Of a stretch of DNA of 64,000 bases, positions 10,459 to 20,435 are shown one piece after another. The stretch lies in contig JABSOZ010000003.1 in NCBI GenBank assembly GCA_013215295.1, positions 578,261 through 642,260 of the forward strand, in the 5' to 3' direction. The notes under the pieces were generated by a model, which was not told where the DNA came from, searched no databases, and was given only the letters and a program-made list of their open reading frames with translations. Within the stretch, counting starts at the first letter, position 1. Every line of letters begins with the position of its first letter. The DNA comes from Colwellia sp. GTDB taxonomy: Bacteria; Pseudomonadota; Gammaproteobacteria; Enterobacterales; Alteromonadaceae. A program made the translations under genes and the position numbers.

Positions 10459-10484
10459 GGTAATACCAGTTGGTATTGCCTTTA
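10459..10484 (+). terminator. Terminator between the mutarotase and Tat-subunit genes
   Basis: A 9-bp perfect stem GGTAATACC / GGTATTGCC-type pairing (one G-T/A-C difference) with loop AGTT and then TTTAT. Confidence 0.65.
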
Positions 10485-10501
10485 TAATTCTTGGTGTTTA
10501 T

Positions 10502-11041
10502 GTGAAAACCAGTCGTAGAGATTTTTTAAAAGTCGGTTTACTGGGGAGTGCAGTCTTGTTGGTTGGCAGCAGTTTGTCTGCTTTCTCCGTAGTCAAATCG
10601 CGTAAAAACGATTTACAAGATTTACGTTTTTTGACGCCTGCAGATACTGCATTGTTATTGGCGCTTGCCCCAATAATATTAAAGGCTAATTATCCAGGGA
10701 TTTTAGGTGAAAAAGCGGAACAGCGATTACTTGTCACGATTGACAATCAAATTTCATCTTTAGGTCAACATTCTCAAAAACAATTACAACAACTCTTTGA
10801 TCTATTAGGCTCTTCAACTTTACGATATTTTGCTGGCGCGCCAAGTAGTGATTGGTCGAAAGCATCAAGGGATCAAATTGAAAGTTTTCTAGAGGGCTGG
10901 AAAAATAGTCTGTTTACATTAAAGCGAACCGGCTATGCTGCTTTATGTCAATTGATCACGATGAGTTGGTATACTCAACCAGAAAATTTTTCACAAGCGA
11001 GTTATCCAGGCCCTCCTAAAATAGTTTCACCGCAGGAATAA
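10502..11041 (+). CDS. Tat-exported small subunit of a GMC dehydrogenase
   Basis: A 179-residue protein starting with a twin-arginine signal (TSRRDFLKVGLLGSAVLLVGSS), so it is sent folded to the periplasm. Length and position just before a GMC oxidoreductase match the gluconate 2-dehydrogenase subunit 3-like family. The start is GTG 10502, because the ATG two bases earlier runs straight into TGA. In known complexes this subunit guides the flavoprotein across the membrane, and the partner downstream has no signal of its own, which fits. The 4-base gap to the next gene indicates tight coupling. Confidence 0.82.
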   Translation: MKTSRRDFLKVGLLGSAVLLVGSSLSAFSVVKSRKNDLQDLRFLTPADTALLLALAPIILKANYPGILGEKAEQRLLVTIDNQISSLGQHSQKQLQQLFDLLGSSTLRYFAGAPSSDWSKASRDQIESFLEGWKNSLFTLKRTGYAALCQLITMSWYTQPENFSQASYPGPPKIVSPQE

Positions 11042-11044
11042 AAT

Positions 11045-12652
11045 GTGAAAATAGTCTCCGAAATTCGTGGTATTAGCGATCCGTACTCAGCTAAAAAAGC
11101 TATCGTAAAGCAAACGATTAATGCAAATCAGTTAGCAACTTATGATATTAGTGCTGATGTGATTATTATTGGTACTGGGGCAGGCGGGGGCACCAGCGCA
11201 GAAATATTGGCTCAAGCTGGGCTAAAAGTCTTGATGATTGAAGAAGGGCCATTAAAATCCACCCGTGATTTCAAAATGGATGAACAAAAGGCTTACGCTG
11301 ATTTATATCAAGAAAATGCAGGTAGAGCCACTAAAGATGGCGGTATTGGTATTTTACAAGGCCGGTGTGTTGGAGGAACAACGGTAATTAATTGGACATC
11401 TAGCTTCAGAACGCCTTCACCAACACTTGATTATTGGCAACAAACTTTTGCAGTTAAAGGCTGTAGCCATAGTGATATGGTCCCATGGTTTGAGCAAATG
11501 GAAAAACGTTTAAACATAACGCCATGGCACGGCGTTAATGAAAATAATTCCGTGTTAAAAGAAGGCTGTGAAAGACTCAACATTCCCTGGAAGGCTATTC
11601 CGCGTAACGTAAAGGGCTGCTGGAATTTAGGTTATTGTGGAATGGGATGTCCAACTAACGCTAAGCAGTCAATGTTAGTTACCACCATTCCTGATGCGCT
11701 TGAGCATGGTGCCACCTTGTTATATCAAGCACGAGTAGAGCGGTTACTTATCAAGGGGAGTGAAATAACGGGCGTTGAATGTATTGCTCTTGATGATAAC
11801 AAGCAAAAAACCGCCAAAAAAATCATCGCGAAAGCGCCGTATGTTATTTTAGCGGGTGGAGCCATCAACGGTCCTGCATTGATGTTACGCTCTAACGCTC
11901 CTGATCCAAATAATCGCATTGGCAAGCGAACTTTTTTACATCCAACCGTTTTCTCTTTTGCACAATTTGATAAAGAAATTTCACCCTTTTATGGGGCACC
12001 ACAATCGATTTATAGTGATCATTTTCAGTGGGAAAATGGCACGACAGGCCCACTAGGTTATAAGTTGGAAGTGCCGCCATTGCATCCAGCAATTTCATCC
12101 ATTATGTTAATGGGACACGGGAGTAGCCATGTAGCAGATATGGCGAAGCTTAATAATACTCATGCAATGTTGGCACTATTGCGTGATGGTTTTGATGATG
12201 ACAGTGAAGGCGCTAGCATAGCGCTTTCAGATGACGGCAGTCCAATTGTTGATTATCCCATGAATGATTATTTATTTGATGGAATAAAGCGCGCCTATCT
12301 CTCTATGGCTGAAGTACAGTTTGCTGCAGGTGCAAAAAGAGTACGTCCAGCACATCAGCATGGAGAATGGTTTGAAAGTTATGAATCGTTCAAAAAAGGA
12401 TTTCACAAGCTTGAACATAGAGTCAGTAATAATTTAGTCGGCAGTGCTCATGTTATGGGCGGACTCCCTATGGGAGAAAATAAAACATTCTGTTTAGTTG
12501 ATAGCGATTGCAAATATCACTATTTAGACAATTTATGGGTATTTGACGGCTCGGTTTTTCCAACGTCTATTGGCACTAATCCTCAACTGTCTATTTATGC
12601 TTTAGTTTGTAAACAAGCGACAAAACTGGCCAAAAAACTGCAGAAAAATTAA
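11045..12652 (+). CDS. GMC family FAD-dependent oxidoreductase
   Basis: A 535-residue flavoprotein. Residues ~38-65 form the FAD-binding beta-alpha-beta unit (IIIGTGAGGGTSAEILAQAG), GRCVGGTTVINW (~105-116) is the GMC signature 1 region, and the C-terminal DGSVFPTSIGTNPQLSIYAL carries the conserved end of the family. A cysteine-bearing stretch GCWNLGYCGMGCP (~196-208) is typical of membrane-linked GMC alcohol/sugar dehydrogenases that pass electrons to cytochrome c or quinone. No signal peptide: export probably by hitch-hiking with the Tat subunit. GTG start. No cytochrome subunit gene is adjacent, so the electron acceptor is unknown. Confidence 0.87.
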   Translation: MKIVSEIRGISDPYSAKKAIVKQTINANQLATYDISADVIIIGTGAGGGTSAEILAQAGLKVLMIEEGPLKSTRDFKMDEQKAYADLYQENAGRATKDGGIGILQGRCVGGTTVINWTSSFRTPSPTLDYWQQTFAVKGCSHSDMVPWFEQMEKRLNITPWHGVNENNSVLKEGCERLNIPWKAIPRNVKGCWNLGYCGMGCPTNAKQSMLVTTIPDALEHGATLLYQARVERLLIKGSEITGVECIALDDNKQKTAKKIIAKAPYVILAGGAINGPALMLRSNAPDPNNRIGKRTFLHPTVFSFAQFDKEISPFYGAPQSIYSDHFQWENGTTGPLGYKLEVPPLHPAISSIMLMGHGSSHVADMAKLNNTHAMLALLRDGFDDDSEGASIALSDDGSPIVDYPMNDYLFDGIKRAYLSMAEVQFAAGAKRVRPAHQHGEWFESYESFKKGFHKLEHRVSNNLVGSAHVMGGLPMGENKTFCLVDSDCKYHYLDNLWVFDGSVFPTSIGTNPQLSIYALVCKQATKLAKKLQKN

Positions 12653-12831
12653 TCGTTTTTTTCCTGTCATTAGCGTGTAAAACGGCTAAACTCATCGGGT
12701 GAATTTGGCGATTAATTTATTTAATATTCACCCATTATACATTTATTCACATAATCAGAATAAATAAGATCTATTTGTATATTGTATAATATTATCCATT
12801 TTAACTCTCTAGCTCAACATAAATACAAAAG

Positions 12832-12849
12832 CATATTGTATACAATATG
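12832..12849. promoter_or_regulatory. 18-bp perfect palindrome, candidate operator of oadGAB
   Basis: CATATTGTATACAATATG is a perfect inverted repeat in the 348-base gap before oadG. Its core TTGTATACAA resembles sites bound by GntR-family (FCD-type) regulators; partial copies (ATTGTATA) occur at 12780-12788. No regulator gene is adjacent. The rest of the gap is AT-rich with no ORF. Confidence 0.5.
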
Positions 12850-13000
12850 GTGGGTATACAGTTTCGTGTTGAAATGGATGCAAAAATACTGAATATTTAC
12901 TCTAATCGATATTGACACTAAATTATTTTTCTGAAACAGCAAGATTTAGTTTGCTTTTTAGGCATTGGAGTGATTATTCTAATTATACTTTTTTGATTGA

Positions 13001-13303
13001 ATGAGATTGTTAATGGAACACTTAAACCACTTATTTGTAGAAGCGGGTACTTTGATGCTTGCTGGCATGGTATTCGTTTTTACCTTTTTAAGCTTAATGA
13101 TTGTTTTTATTAATGTGGTTTTAAAGCGATTAGCCATAAAATTTCCCGATGCAGTTATTCAAGTAAAACCTGCTCGTTCAAATCAAAAAATCAGACAAAA
13201 TGTTGATGGTATTTCACCGAAAGTAGTAGCAGCAATTACTTCTGCTGTAACGCAATACCGTAAACAACATAATCAAAACTCAAGCACCCATAAAACTAAA
13301 TAG
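13001..13303 (+). CDS. oadG: Oxaloacetate decarboxylase, gamma chain
   Basis: A 100-residue protein with one membrane helix (~residues 15-40) and a polar, basic tail, as in OadG, which anchors the alpha subunit to the beta subunit. The order gamma-alpha-beta and the 9-base gap to oadA fix its identity, since the sequence alone is weakly conserved. An ATG at 13013 could be the real start; neither has a strong ribosome site. Confidence 0.85.
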   Translation: MRLLMEHLNHLFVEAGTLMLAGMVFVFTFLSLMIVFINVVLKRLAIKFPDAVIQVKPARSNQKIRQNVDGISPKVVAAITSAVTQYRKQHNQNSSTHKTK

Positions 13304-13312
13304 GAAAAACTC

Positions 13313-15088
13313 ATGACAAAGCCACTAGGTATTACTGAAGTTGTCTTAAGAGATGGCCATCAATCATTGCTCGCCACTCGTTTACGTCTTGAGGACATGT
13401 TACCCATCGCACCGAAACTTGATGAAATTGGTTTTTGGTCAATTGAGTCTTGGGGGGGTGCTACATTTGATTCTTGTATTCGTTATTTAGGTGAAGATCC
13501 TTGGGAACGTTTACGTGCATTAAAAAAAGCGATGCCAAATACCAAACAGCAAATGTTGTTTCGCGGTCAAAATATTTTGGGCTACCGTCATTATGCAGAT
13601 GACGTGGTAGAGAAGTTTGTCGAGCGTGCTCATGTCAACGGTATAGATGTGTTCCGTATTTTCGATGCAATGAATGATGTACGTAATTTACAAACAGCGA
13701 TTAAATCAGCAGTGAAAGTCGGCGCTCATGCGCAAGGCACATTAAGTTATACAGAAAGCCCAGTGCATACGCTTGACGGTTGGCTAACAATGGCAAAACA
13801 AATTGAAGATATGGGTGCTCACTCATTATGCATTAAAGACATGTCAGGTTTACTAAAACCTTATGATGCTGCTGAGTTGATAGGTCGTTTAAAAGAAACA
13901 GTTTCATTACCCATTGCTTTGCATTGTCATGCAACCACAGGTTTAAGCCTTGCGACACAAATGAAAGCGATTGATGCTGATATTGATGTTATCGACACGG
14001 CTATTTCGTCAATGAGCATGACTTACGGGCATTCGCCAACAGAGACAGTTGTAGCGATTGTCGAAGGTACTGAACGTGATACTGGCTTAGACATGGTTAA
14101 GCTTGCAGAAGTTGCTGCTTATTTCCGTGATGTACGTAAAAAGTATGCCAAATTTGAAGGCAGCCTAAAAGGTGTTGATGCACGCATTTTATTAGCACAA
14201 GTACCTGGCGGCATGTTAACGAATATGGAAATGCAGTTGAAAGAACAAGGTGCTGCTGACAAGTTAGATGAAGTATTAACTGAAATTCCAAAAGTAAGAA
14301 AAGATTTAGGTTATATCCCGTTGGTAACCCCAACATCACAAATAGTCGGTACTCAGGCGGTATTGAATATTTTAACGGGTGAACGTTATAAATCAATCAC
14401 TAAAGAAACAGCAGGTGTTCTTAAAGGCGAATATGGTGCAACGGCTGATAAAGTTAATGCTGAGCTACAAGCACGTGTTTTAGACGGTGCTGAAGCAATT
14501 ACTTGTCGCCCTGCAGATTTAATTAACCCTGAAGTTGATAACTTAACAGCAGAACTTAAAACCCTTGCTAAAGAAAAAAATATCAACTTAGCAGATGAAG
14601 TGATTGATGACGTCTTAATCTACGCACTCTTTCCACAAATCGGATTGAAATTTTTAGAAAACAGAAATAATCCAGATGCTTTTGAACCCGTTCCAAGTGT
14701 TGAAGAAGCTCCAGCAGCTTCTGCCCCAGCACAAAGTGCTACAGCACCAGAAAGTTATGCGGTAAGTGTTGATGGGAAAGTTTTTGACGTTATTGTTGCT
14801 CCAGGTGGCGACATTAGTCAAATAACGCACCCAGCAGGTGATGAAGCAATGAAACAATCAGCATCAGTTTCAGCTTCTGAAGCATTAAATGCACCACTTG
14901 CCGGTAATATCTTTAAAGTACTGGTAAATGAAGGTGATGAAGTTGAAGCCGATGAAGTCGTTATTATTATGGAAGCGATGAAAATGGAAACTGAAATTCG
15001 TGCGGTTAACGCAGGCACAATTACTTCATTACACATTAAAGAAGGCGATTCGGTTACCGTTGGCCAAGCTTTATTGAGCTTAGGGTAA
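13313..15088 (+). CDS. oadA: Oxaloacetate decarboxylase, alpha chain
   Basis: A 591-residue carboxyltransferase with biotin carrier. The N-terminal DRE-TIM barrel starts [15 protein letters not shown] and carries the metal site with the conserved Lys in [10 protein letters not shown] (~residue 175) and HCHATTG. A linker rich in Ala, Pro and Ser (~465-485) leads to the biotinyl domain, with the target lysine K557 in EAMKMET. It moves CO2 from oxaloacetate to biotin, which the beta subunit then decarboxylates to pump Na+ outward. A Na+ gradient pump fits a marine host. Confidence 0.96.
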   Translation: MTKPLGITEVVLRDGHQSLLATRLRLEDMLPIAPKLDEIGFWSIESWGGATFDSCIRYLGEDPWERLRALKKAMPNTKQQMLFRGQNILGYRHYADDVVEKFVERAHVNGIDVFRIFDAMNDVRNLQTAIKSAVKVGAHAQGTLSYTESPVHTLDGWLTMAKQIEDMGAHSLCIKDMSGLLKPYDAAELIGRLKETVSLPIALHCHATTGLSLATQMKAIDADIDVIDTAISSMSMTYGHSPTETVVAIVEGTERDTGLDMVKLAEVAAYFRDVRKKYAKFEGSLKGVDARILLAQVPGGMLTNMEMQLKEQGAADKLDEVLTEIPKVRKDLGYIPLVTPTSQIVGTQAVLNILTGERYKSITKETAGVLKGEYGATADKVNAELQARVLDGAEAITCRPADLINPEVDNLTAELKTLAKEKNINLADEVIDDVLIYALFPQIGLKFLENRNNPDAFEPVPSVEEAPAASAPAQSATAPESYAVSVDGKVFDVIVAPGGDISQITHPAGDEAMKQSASVSASEALNAPLAGNIFKVLVNEGDEVEADEVVIIMEAMKMETEIRAVNAGTITSLHIKEGDSVTVGQALLSLG

Positions 15089-15095
15089 ATAAATA

Positions 15096-16226
15096 ATGGA
15101 TTCATTAAATAAACTTTGGTTGTCTACCGGCTTAGCTAACTTTGAGTCTGGTCAGGTGATCATGATGATCGTTGGTTGCCTATTACTTTATCTTGCGATT
15201 GCACGTAAATTTGAACCATTATTGTTACTTCCTATGGGGTTTGGTGCGATATTAACCAATATTCCTTTGGCGGGATTTTCAGAAGTTGGTGGTTTATTAC
15301 ATTTTATTTATTATGCTGGTATTGATACGGGAATATTCCCGTTAATTATCTTTATGGGCGTTGGCGCAATGACTGACTTTGGTGCTTTAATCGCTAACCC
15401 TAAAACATTGTTGTTAGGCGCGGCTGCACAGTTTGGTATCTTTGCAACATTATTTGGTGCTATCGCGTTAAACGCAGTGCCTGGCATTGAATTTACACTG
15501 AAAGATGCATCAGCCATCGCTATAATTGGTGGAGCCGATGGTCCTACTGCCATTTTCTTAGCATCAAAATTAGCCCCTGAATTATTAGGTGCTATTGCCG
15601 TTGCCGCATATTCTTACATGGCTTTGGTGCCAATTATTCAGCCGCCAATAATGAGAGCATTAACGACTGATAAAGAACGTAAAATTGAAATGGCGCAATT
15701 ACGCCATGTAACTAAAATTGAAAAGATAGTATTCCCATTAGGTGTATTATTGATGACGATTTTCTTTTTGCCGTCAGCAACACCTTTAGTCGGAATGTTT
15801 TGTTTAGGAAACCTGATGCGCGAATGTGGCGTGGTTGACCGTTTAAGTTCAACTGCTCAGAATGAACTGATTAATATCACGACGATATTTTTAGGTTTAG
15901 GTGTTGGTTCTAAATTAAGTGCTGAAGCCTTCTTGAACGTTGAAACTTTAGGTATTTTAGGTTTAGGTGCTGTAGCATTCTCAATTGGTACCGCTTCCGG
16001 GGTATTAATGGCTAAGTTAATGAATAAACTTTCATCAACACCTATTAATCCACTCATCGGTGCAGCAGGGGTGTCCGCAGTACCTATGGCAGCTCGTGTT
16101 GCCAACAAAGTAGGTTTAGAAGCTAACCCTCATAACTTCTTGTTGATGCATGCTATGGGTCCGAATGTGGCTGGTGTGCTTGGCTCAGCAGTTGCAGCAG
16201 GTATTTTGCTCGCTTTAGTGGGATAG
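15096..16226 (+). CDS. oadB: Oxaloacetate decarboxylase, beta chain (Na+ pump)
   Basis: A 376-residue membrane protein with about nine hydrophobic segments. The sequence [10 protein letters not shown] (~145-154) holds the conserved Asp region tied to Na+ transport and carboxybiotin decarboxylation, and [19 protein letters not shown] near the C-terminus is also typical. Seven bases after oadA, it completes the operon, which ends with a strong terminator. Confidence 0.95.
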   Translation: MDSLNKLWLSTGLANFESGQVIMMIVGCLLLYLAIARKFEPLLLLPMGFGAILTNIPLAGFSEVGGLLHFIYYAGIDTGIFPLIIFMGVGAMTDFGALIANPKTLLLGAAAQFGIFATLFGAIALNAVPGIEFTLKDASAIAIIGGADGPTAIFLASKLAPELLGAIAVAAYSYMALVPIIQPPIMRALTTDKERKIEMAQLRHVTKIEKIVFPLGVLLMTIFFLPSATPLVGMFCLGNLMRECGVVDRLSSTAQNELINITTIFLGLGVGSKLSAEAFLNVETLGILGLGAVAFSIGTASGVLMAKLMNKLSSTPINPLIGAAGVSAVPMAARVANKVGLEANPHNFLLMHAMGPNVAGVLGSAVAAGILLALVG

Positions 16227-16259
16227 ATTTAGAGAATACTTATAGATGAAGTAATGATT

Positions 16260-16288
16260 AACGGGAAGCTTTGCTTCCCGTTTTTATT
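16260..16288 (+). terminator. Terminator of the oad operon
   Basis: ACGGGAAGC / GCTTCCCGT perfect stem with a TTT loop and a T run. Confidence 0.92.
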
Positions 16289-16368
16289 TAAATTTTTATA
16301 TTAGGAACTTCCATGTCTGGGGATTATTCAATTACACCCGTTTCAGGCAAATTGGCGTAAGGGGATAT

Positions 16369-17052
16369 TTACGGGTTTAAATTAAATTGACGCCATAAAC
16401 TTTTTGGGGCTTTTTCTAACTCTGAATGAGTTTGTGATAACTCAAAACAAATTCGGTCATGTAAGCGGTTAGCACGACCTTGCCAAAACTCCATGTAGTG
16501 AGGTTTTATTCTCCAGCCTCCCCAAAATTCAGGTAAGGGTATTACTTGTCCGGCAAACTTTTCAGTGTAGTAAGCTTGTTGTTTTTTAAGTTCTTCTTTA
16601 TTGGCAAGTAGTGAACTTTGTTTTGACGCCCATGCGCCAATTTGGCTGCCACGATCTCGGCTATGAAAATACTTTTCAGATTGTTCATGAGTCACTTTTT
16701 CAACAATACCTTCAATACGGATTTGACGTTGTAGGACACCCCAGTGGAATAATAAGGCGATTTTATTATTTTCGGCTAAATCCTGGCTTTTTCGACTTGC
16801 GTAATTGGTATAAAAAACGAAACCGTCTTCGTCAAACTCTTTTAATAACACCATGCGAGAGCTAGGTTGCCCACTTTGGTCACAACTACTTACTGACATA
16901 GATTCAGCTAATAAAATACCTGATTTATTTGCGTCGTTAAACCATTGATCAAATAATTGGATAGGATTTGTTTTTGAAGAAATATCAGGAAGTGGTAAGG
17001 CAACACCTTGACCAAATGTAAATAAGCAACGTAACTTTTCGAATAATGTCAT
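16369..17052 (-). CDS. pdxH: Pyridoxamine 5'-phosphate oxidase
   Basis: Oxidises pyridoxamine/pyridoxine 5'-phosphate to pyridoxal phosphate with FMN. The 227-residue protein has SSRMVLLKEFDEDGFVFYTNY (read in two pieces, ~65-85), SRKSQDLAEN, the RIEG strand, SRDRGSQIGAWAS and the C-terminal signature EFWQGRANRLHDR with QFNLNP as the family-type ending. It is a little longer than E. coli PdxH at the N-terminus. Convergent with oadB. Confidence 0.95.
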   Translation of the reverse strand: MTLFEKLRCLFTFGQGVALPLPDISSKTNPIQLFDQWFNDANKSGILLAESMSVSSCDQSGQPSSRMVLLKEFDEDGFVFYTNYASRKSQDLAENNKIALLFHWGVLQRQIRIEGIVEKVTHEQSEKYFHSRDRGSQIGAWASKQSSLLANKEELKKQQAYYTEKFAGQVIPLPEFWGGWRIKPHYMEFWQGRANRLHDRICFELSQTHSELEKAPKSLWRQFNLNP

Positions 17053-17167
17053 GGCAGTAAATAAAATGATGATAGGAAGAATATGTGATGGAGATCATAG
17101 CATGGAATATTTAACGAATTACAAGAAATTAAGCGCTTAATTTGATTTAGCGAATATGAATAGTTTA

Positions 17168-17335
17168 TTAAATTTCCCAATCATCACTATCGTCTAAAGC
17201 TTCACGGAGCCGCTTCTTTTCTAACAAATCGTCAATGCGCTTGCGCACTTTGGTGTTTTTCTCAGCTTTTTTGCCTATAGCGAGATCTTTATCGTAGTTC
17301 TCTGAACCGTCATTTGTGCTAAATTCATCTGACAT
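17168..17335 (-). CDS. PA3496-family small acidic/basic protein
   Basis: A 55-residue soluble protein, MSDEFSTN at the start and ALDDSDDWEI at the end, with a central charged helix KVRKRIDDLLEKKRLREAL. This end and helix match the small family named after Pseudomonas PA3496, which has no proven function. I chose the inner ATG at 17335; the 26 extra residues to 17413 are low in charge, unlike the rest, and do not look like part of the family. Confidence 0.7.
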   Translation of the reverse strand: MSDEFSTNDGSENYDKDLAIGKKAEKNTKVRKRIDDLLEKKRLREALDDSDDWEI

Positions 17336-17549
17336 TATCGTGGGTGTCTCACAGTTATTTATATTTATTAAAGGGATTGATTTGAAGATAGGCAACAACT
17401 GAAGAAATTTCAATAAATTTACTTAATCGTCTATTTTATTTTCAAATAAATAAGGTAAAAATAAGACTTAACAAATAAATATATTTGAATTGTAATAACA
17501 CGTTGATAAACTGTTTTATCTTTAATTAAACTGAAACTCAGCGACCAAT

Positions 17550-19733
17550 ATGGCAAACCGTAACTTTCCCCAATGGCTTGAACAGTTGCAATCTCAAGCA
17601 TTAGTAAAGGTTGAACGACAATTAGTATTACTTGTTGGTGATGTTTGTTGGGTCAAAGCGTTGCTGCAGATAAATAGTCAAACACAGACAACAGACGATT
17701 TGTTGGTGTTTAGCCATCACCCAGACCTAGCTTCTACTATCGACACTAAACATTTTTCGCAACAACTGGGTAGTGAGAATAATAAAATTTTATTTTCTTG
17801 TGTTGAAAACTCAATGGCTGAAACCCTTAGTTTAGATGCTTTCGCTGCGCTTTCTGGCACTTTAGTGGCTGGAGGTATTATGTTTCTTTGGCTTGAACAG
17901 CCTTTAGAACATGCGATTGAACAAACTAACATGTTGTCGTTGAAATATTTTTACCAACAATTACTCAATAATAAAAATTTAGCGATTGTTCAGCAAAACT
18001 CTGACCAAAGTTTTGGCCAAATTCTCCCTGTACTTGATTGCGGCTTAACAATAAACTGGTCATTAAAAGTTGAATTTTTATATCAGACTAAAACCAAAGA
18101 GCAACAAACGGCAGTTGAAAAAGTTATTAACGTTAGCAAGGGGCATCGAAACCGTCCATTAGTGCTAACGGCAGATCGTGGTCGTGGTAAGTCTTCGGCG
18201 CTAGCAATCGCTTGTGTTCAATTACTTGATAATAACAATAAGCAAGGCAATGAAAGATTAAATATTGTTATTACTGCGCCTCATGTACGATCGTTATCGG
18301 TATTTTATCAACAACTTGCTCGTTCTTTTTCTGAAAATGGCACTGATTTTAGTTATGTGAATTCCAGTAAAACATCGATTATCCATAGTTTTGGTTCGAT
18401 CACTTTCATTGCTATCGATCAACTTATTCACATAAGTGGCTCTTTAGATGTTTCTTTATTACTCGTCGATGAAGCCGCCTCAATCCCGGTGCATTTATTA
18501 ACCGAGTTAGCGGTTCGTTACTCTCGGATTGTATTTTCTAGTACCGTACATGGTTATGAAGGAGCAGGGCGAGGTTTTACATTAAAGTTCCAACAAAAAT
18601 TAAAACAGTTGATGCCACAATGGCGAAGTTTCCATATGCATGAACCTATTCGCTGGCGCACAGATGATCCGTTAGAAACCTTCGTTTTTGATAGCTGTTT
18701 ACTGAATGCGAAGCTTGTTGAATTACCGCCTTTAGGTGAATCATCAGCAATGATCAATACGCGAGCGTCGTTGTCTTTTAGTCAGTTGACATCTAAAGAA
18801 CTGGTTGAAGATACCCGGTTATTAGAGCAAGTTTTTTCAGTGCTCGTTACTGCCCATTATCAAACTTCACCAAATGATATTTCACTCATTCTTGATAATC
18901 ATGCCGCTCATGTTTTTATTGCAAAATTCGAAGGTAATATTGTTGGCGTTGCTTTGTTACTTGAAGAAGGCTGCAGCAAGAGCGCTGATATTCAAGCGGT
19001 TGCAAGCAATCAACGTCGATTGAAAAATCAGTTCATACCGCAGTCTTTACTCACCCATTGTGGCTTCACTGAAAGTTTCAATTATCAATACTTACGTATA
19101 TTACGCATTGCCATTCATCCGCAATATCATGGCTGCGGTTTCGGTAGTCGTTTTCTGAATAGTTTGCAAATCTATGCAAAAAAACAACAAGTGGATTTTA
19201 TTGGTGCAAGTTTTGGCGCCAATGCCCAACTACTCAAGTTTTGGCAAAATGAGGGGTATCAGGTTGCCCGTATTGGTTTTACTAAAGATAAAGCAAGCGG
19301 TGAGCATTCTGCGCTAGTACTTTGTGCTGTCAGTGATAAAGGGCAATTTTTTGAACGAAAAATTATTAATGAATTTTATGGTTCATTTGATTATTTGCTC
19401 ACAGATGAATATAAGAGTCTAGCGGCTCCACTCGTTTGGCAAATTTTACATCATTGTCCCGATAAAAGCTTACCGAAGTTAAGTTCACATCAACTCAGCA
19501 GTGTTGCTGATTTTATCAATAAAAAACGACAATTTAGTCATTGTGTTCGCGCATTACACTATTGGTGCTTGCTTCACTGCAAAGAAACCTATCACCCAAA
19601 AGTATTATTATTAATCGAACGAATATTACAAAAAAAATCAGTTGAAAATGTTTGTCTCAATCACTTATTAACCGGTAAAAAAATGCTCAATGAGGCATTG
19701 ATCCAATACATTTCTCACCATCAATCGAAGTAG
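17550..19733 (+). CDS. tmcA: tRNA(Met) cytidine acetyltransferase
   Basis: Makes N4-acetylcytidine at the wobble base of elongator tRNA-Met using acetyl-CoA and ATP. The 727-residue protein has an N-terminal domain, an RNA-helicase-like module with Walker A TADRGRGKSS (~207-216) and DEAASIP as the Walker B region (~309-315), a GNAT acetyltransferase domain with IHPQYHGCGFGSRFL (~525-539), and a C-terminal tRNA-binding domain. Length and order match bacterial TmcA. Convergent with the small genes that follow, 12 bases away. Confidence 0.93.
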   Translation: MANRNFPQWLEQLQSQALVKVERQLVLLVGDVCWVKALLQINSQTQTTDDLLVFSHHPDLASTIDTKHFSQQLGSENNKILFSCVENSMAETLSLDAFAALSGTLVAGGIMFLWLEQPLEHAIEQTNMLSLKYFYQQLLNNKNLAIVQQNSDQSFGQILPVLDCGLTINWSLKVEFLYQTKTKEQQTAVEKVINVSKGHRNRPLVLTADRGRGKSSALAIACVQLLDNNNKQGNERLNIVITAPHVRSLSVFYQQLARSFSENGTDFSYVNSSKTSIIHSFGSITFIAIDQLIHISGSLDVSLLLVDEAASIPVHLLTELAVRYSRIVFSSTVHGYEGAGRGFTLKFQQKLKQLMPQWRSFHMHEPIRWRTDDPLETFVFDSCLLNAKLVELPPLGESSAMINTRASLSFSQLTSKELVEDTRLLEQVFSVLVTAHYQTSPNDISLILDNHAAHVFIAKFEGNIVGVALLLEEGCSKSADIQAVASNQRRLKNQFIPQSLLTHCGFTESFNYQYLRILRIAIHPQYHGCGFGSRFLNSLQIYAKKQQVDFIGASFGANAQLLKFWQNEGYQVARIGFTKDKASGEHSALVLCAVSDKGQFFERKIINEFYGSFDYLLTDEYKSLAAPLVWQILHHCPDKSLPKLSSHQLSSVADFINKKRQFSHCVRALHYWCLLHCKETYHPKVLLLIERILQKKSVENVCLNHLLTGKKMLNEALIQYISHHQSK

Positions 19734-19745
19734 CTAAAAAGTTGA

Positions 19746-20003
19746 TTATTGTATCTGTTCTTGCCAAAATTTTAACATTGAAAAATAATGGCATGGTTGG
19801 CTGGCAAATGCCGTAAAGTCATCATGTTTAATAATGCGCTTTAAATAATAAGCAATGACCTTTGCTAGACCATTACTGGGATGCTTAGCATAAGTATTAG
19901 TCAATACGCTTAACCAGCCTTCTATTTGGTTAAGCTCACTTGAATGAGCAATCGCGCAGTGGATGCTTTTTGAATGAGAACACGCGGAATAAGTTAAAGG
20001 CAT
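19746..20003 (-). CDS. Small conserved-looking protein, unrecognised (second gene of Fur-box pair)
   Basis: An 85-residue soluble protein with several Cys and His residues near its N-terminus and an aromatic C-terminus (CHYFSMLKFWQEQI). I do not recognise it. Its start lies 10 bases inside the end of the upstream gene, so the pair is translationally coupled and shares the Fur-box promoter region. A role in iron limitation is inferred only from this context. Confidence 0.6.
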   Translation of the reverse strand: MPLTYSACSHSKSIHCAIAHSSELNQIEGWLSVLTNTYAKHPSNGLAKVIAYYLKRIIKHDDFTAFASQPCHYFSMLKFWQEQIQ

Positions 20004-20224
20004 AACGATTGCTCTCCATGTAAGCTACCCTGCAAAATTGACTTCCAAACAGTCTTCCGCGCTGCATCGTCTAAACACTTACATTCGTTACCCGGTAATA
20101 CGCCAGATAATATTAGTTTCGCTAATAATGTGATGGGTAATTCAACTTTTGCCTTTTCATTACTGTCGTTTTGGTAACTTTCCTGAATATTCTTTCTATC
20201 TATATAATACTGGTGTGCACCCAT
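19994..20224 (-). CDS. Small protein with CKC motif, unrecognised (first gene of Fur-box pair)
   Basis: A 76-residue protein from ATG 20224 (MGAHQYYIDRK), which has AAGGAA 8 bases upstream; the longer frame to 20290 would begin inside the Fur-box spacer and is rejected. The middle reads GNECKCLDDAARKTVW, a compact Cys pair next to a helix that could bind metal. A Fur-type operator sits 65-86 bases upstream. Function not known. Confidence 0.65.
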   Translation of the reverse strand: MGAHQYYIDRKNIQESYQNDSNEKAKVELPITLLAKLILSGVLPGNECKCLDDAARKTVWKSILQGSLHGEQSLCL

Positions 20225-20288
20225 AATGAAATTCCTTGGTGAAACTGATTGCTGTATAATTAACTTAATATAACAAACCATCAAATGC

Positions 20289-20310
20289 AAATGATAATTG
20301 TTATCATTTA
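20289..20310. promoter_or_regulatory. Fur box
   Basis: AAATGATAATTGTTATCATT is an almost perfect palindrome matching the classic 19-bp Fur consensus (GATAATGATAATCATTATC). It lies between the divergent small-protein pair (minus strand, 65 bases away) and the ABC exporter (plus strand, ~126 bases away), so it most likely represses the small pair when iron is plentiful and might also touch the exporter. Confidence 0.85.
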
Positions 20311-20435
20311 CGTATTGGTGATTTTTTATTGCCTTTATTTATGTAATATTTATAAATATCGCATTACAATTACAACCAAGGACTAGGTCTATACCCACTG
20401 AATTACTTACTTCATTTGGTATGATTAGGAAAGTT

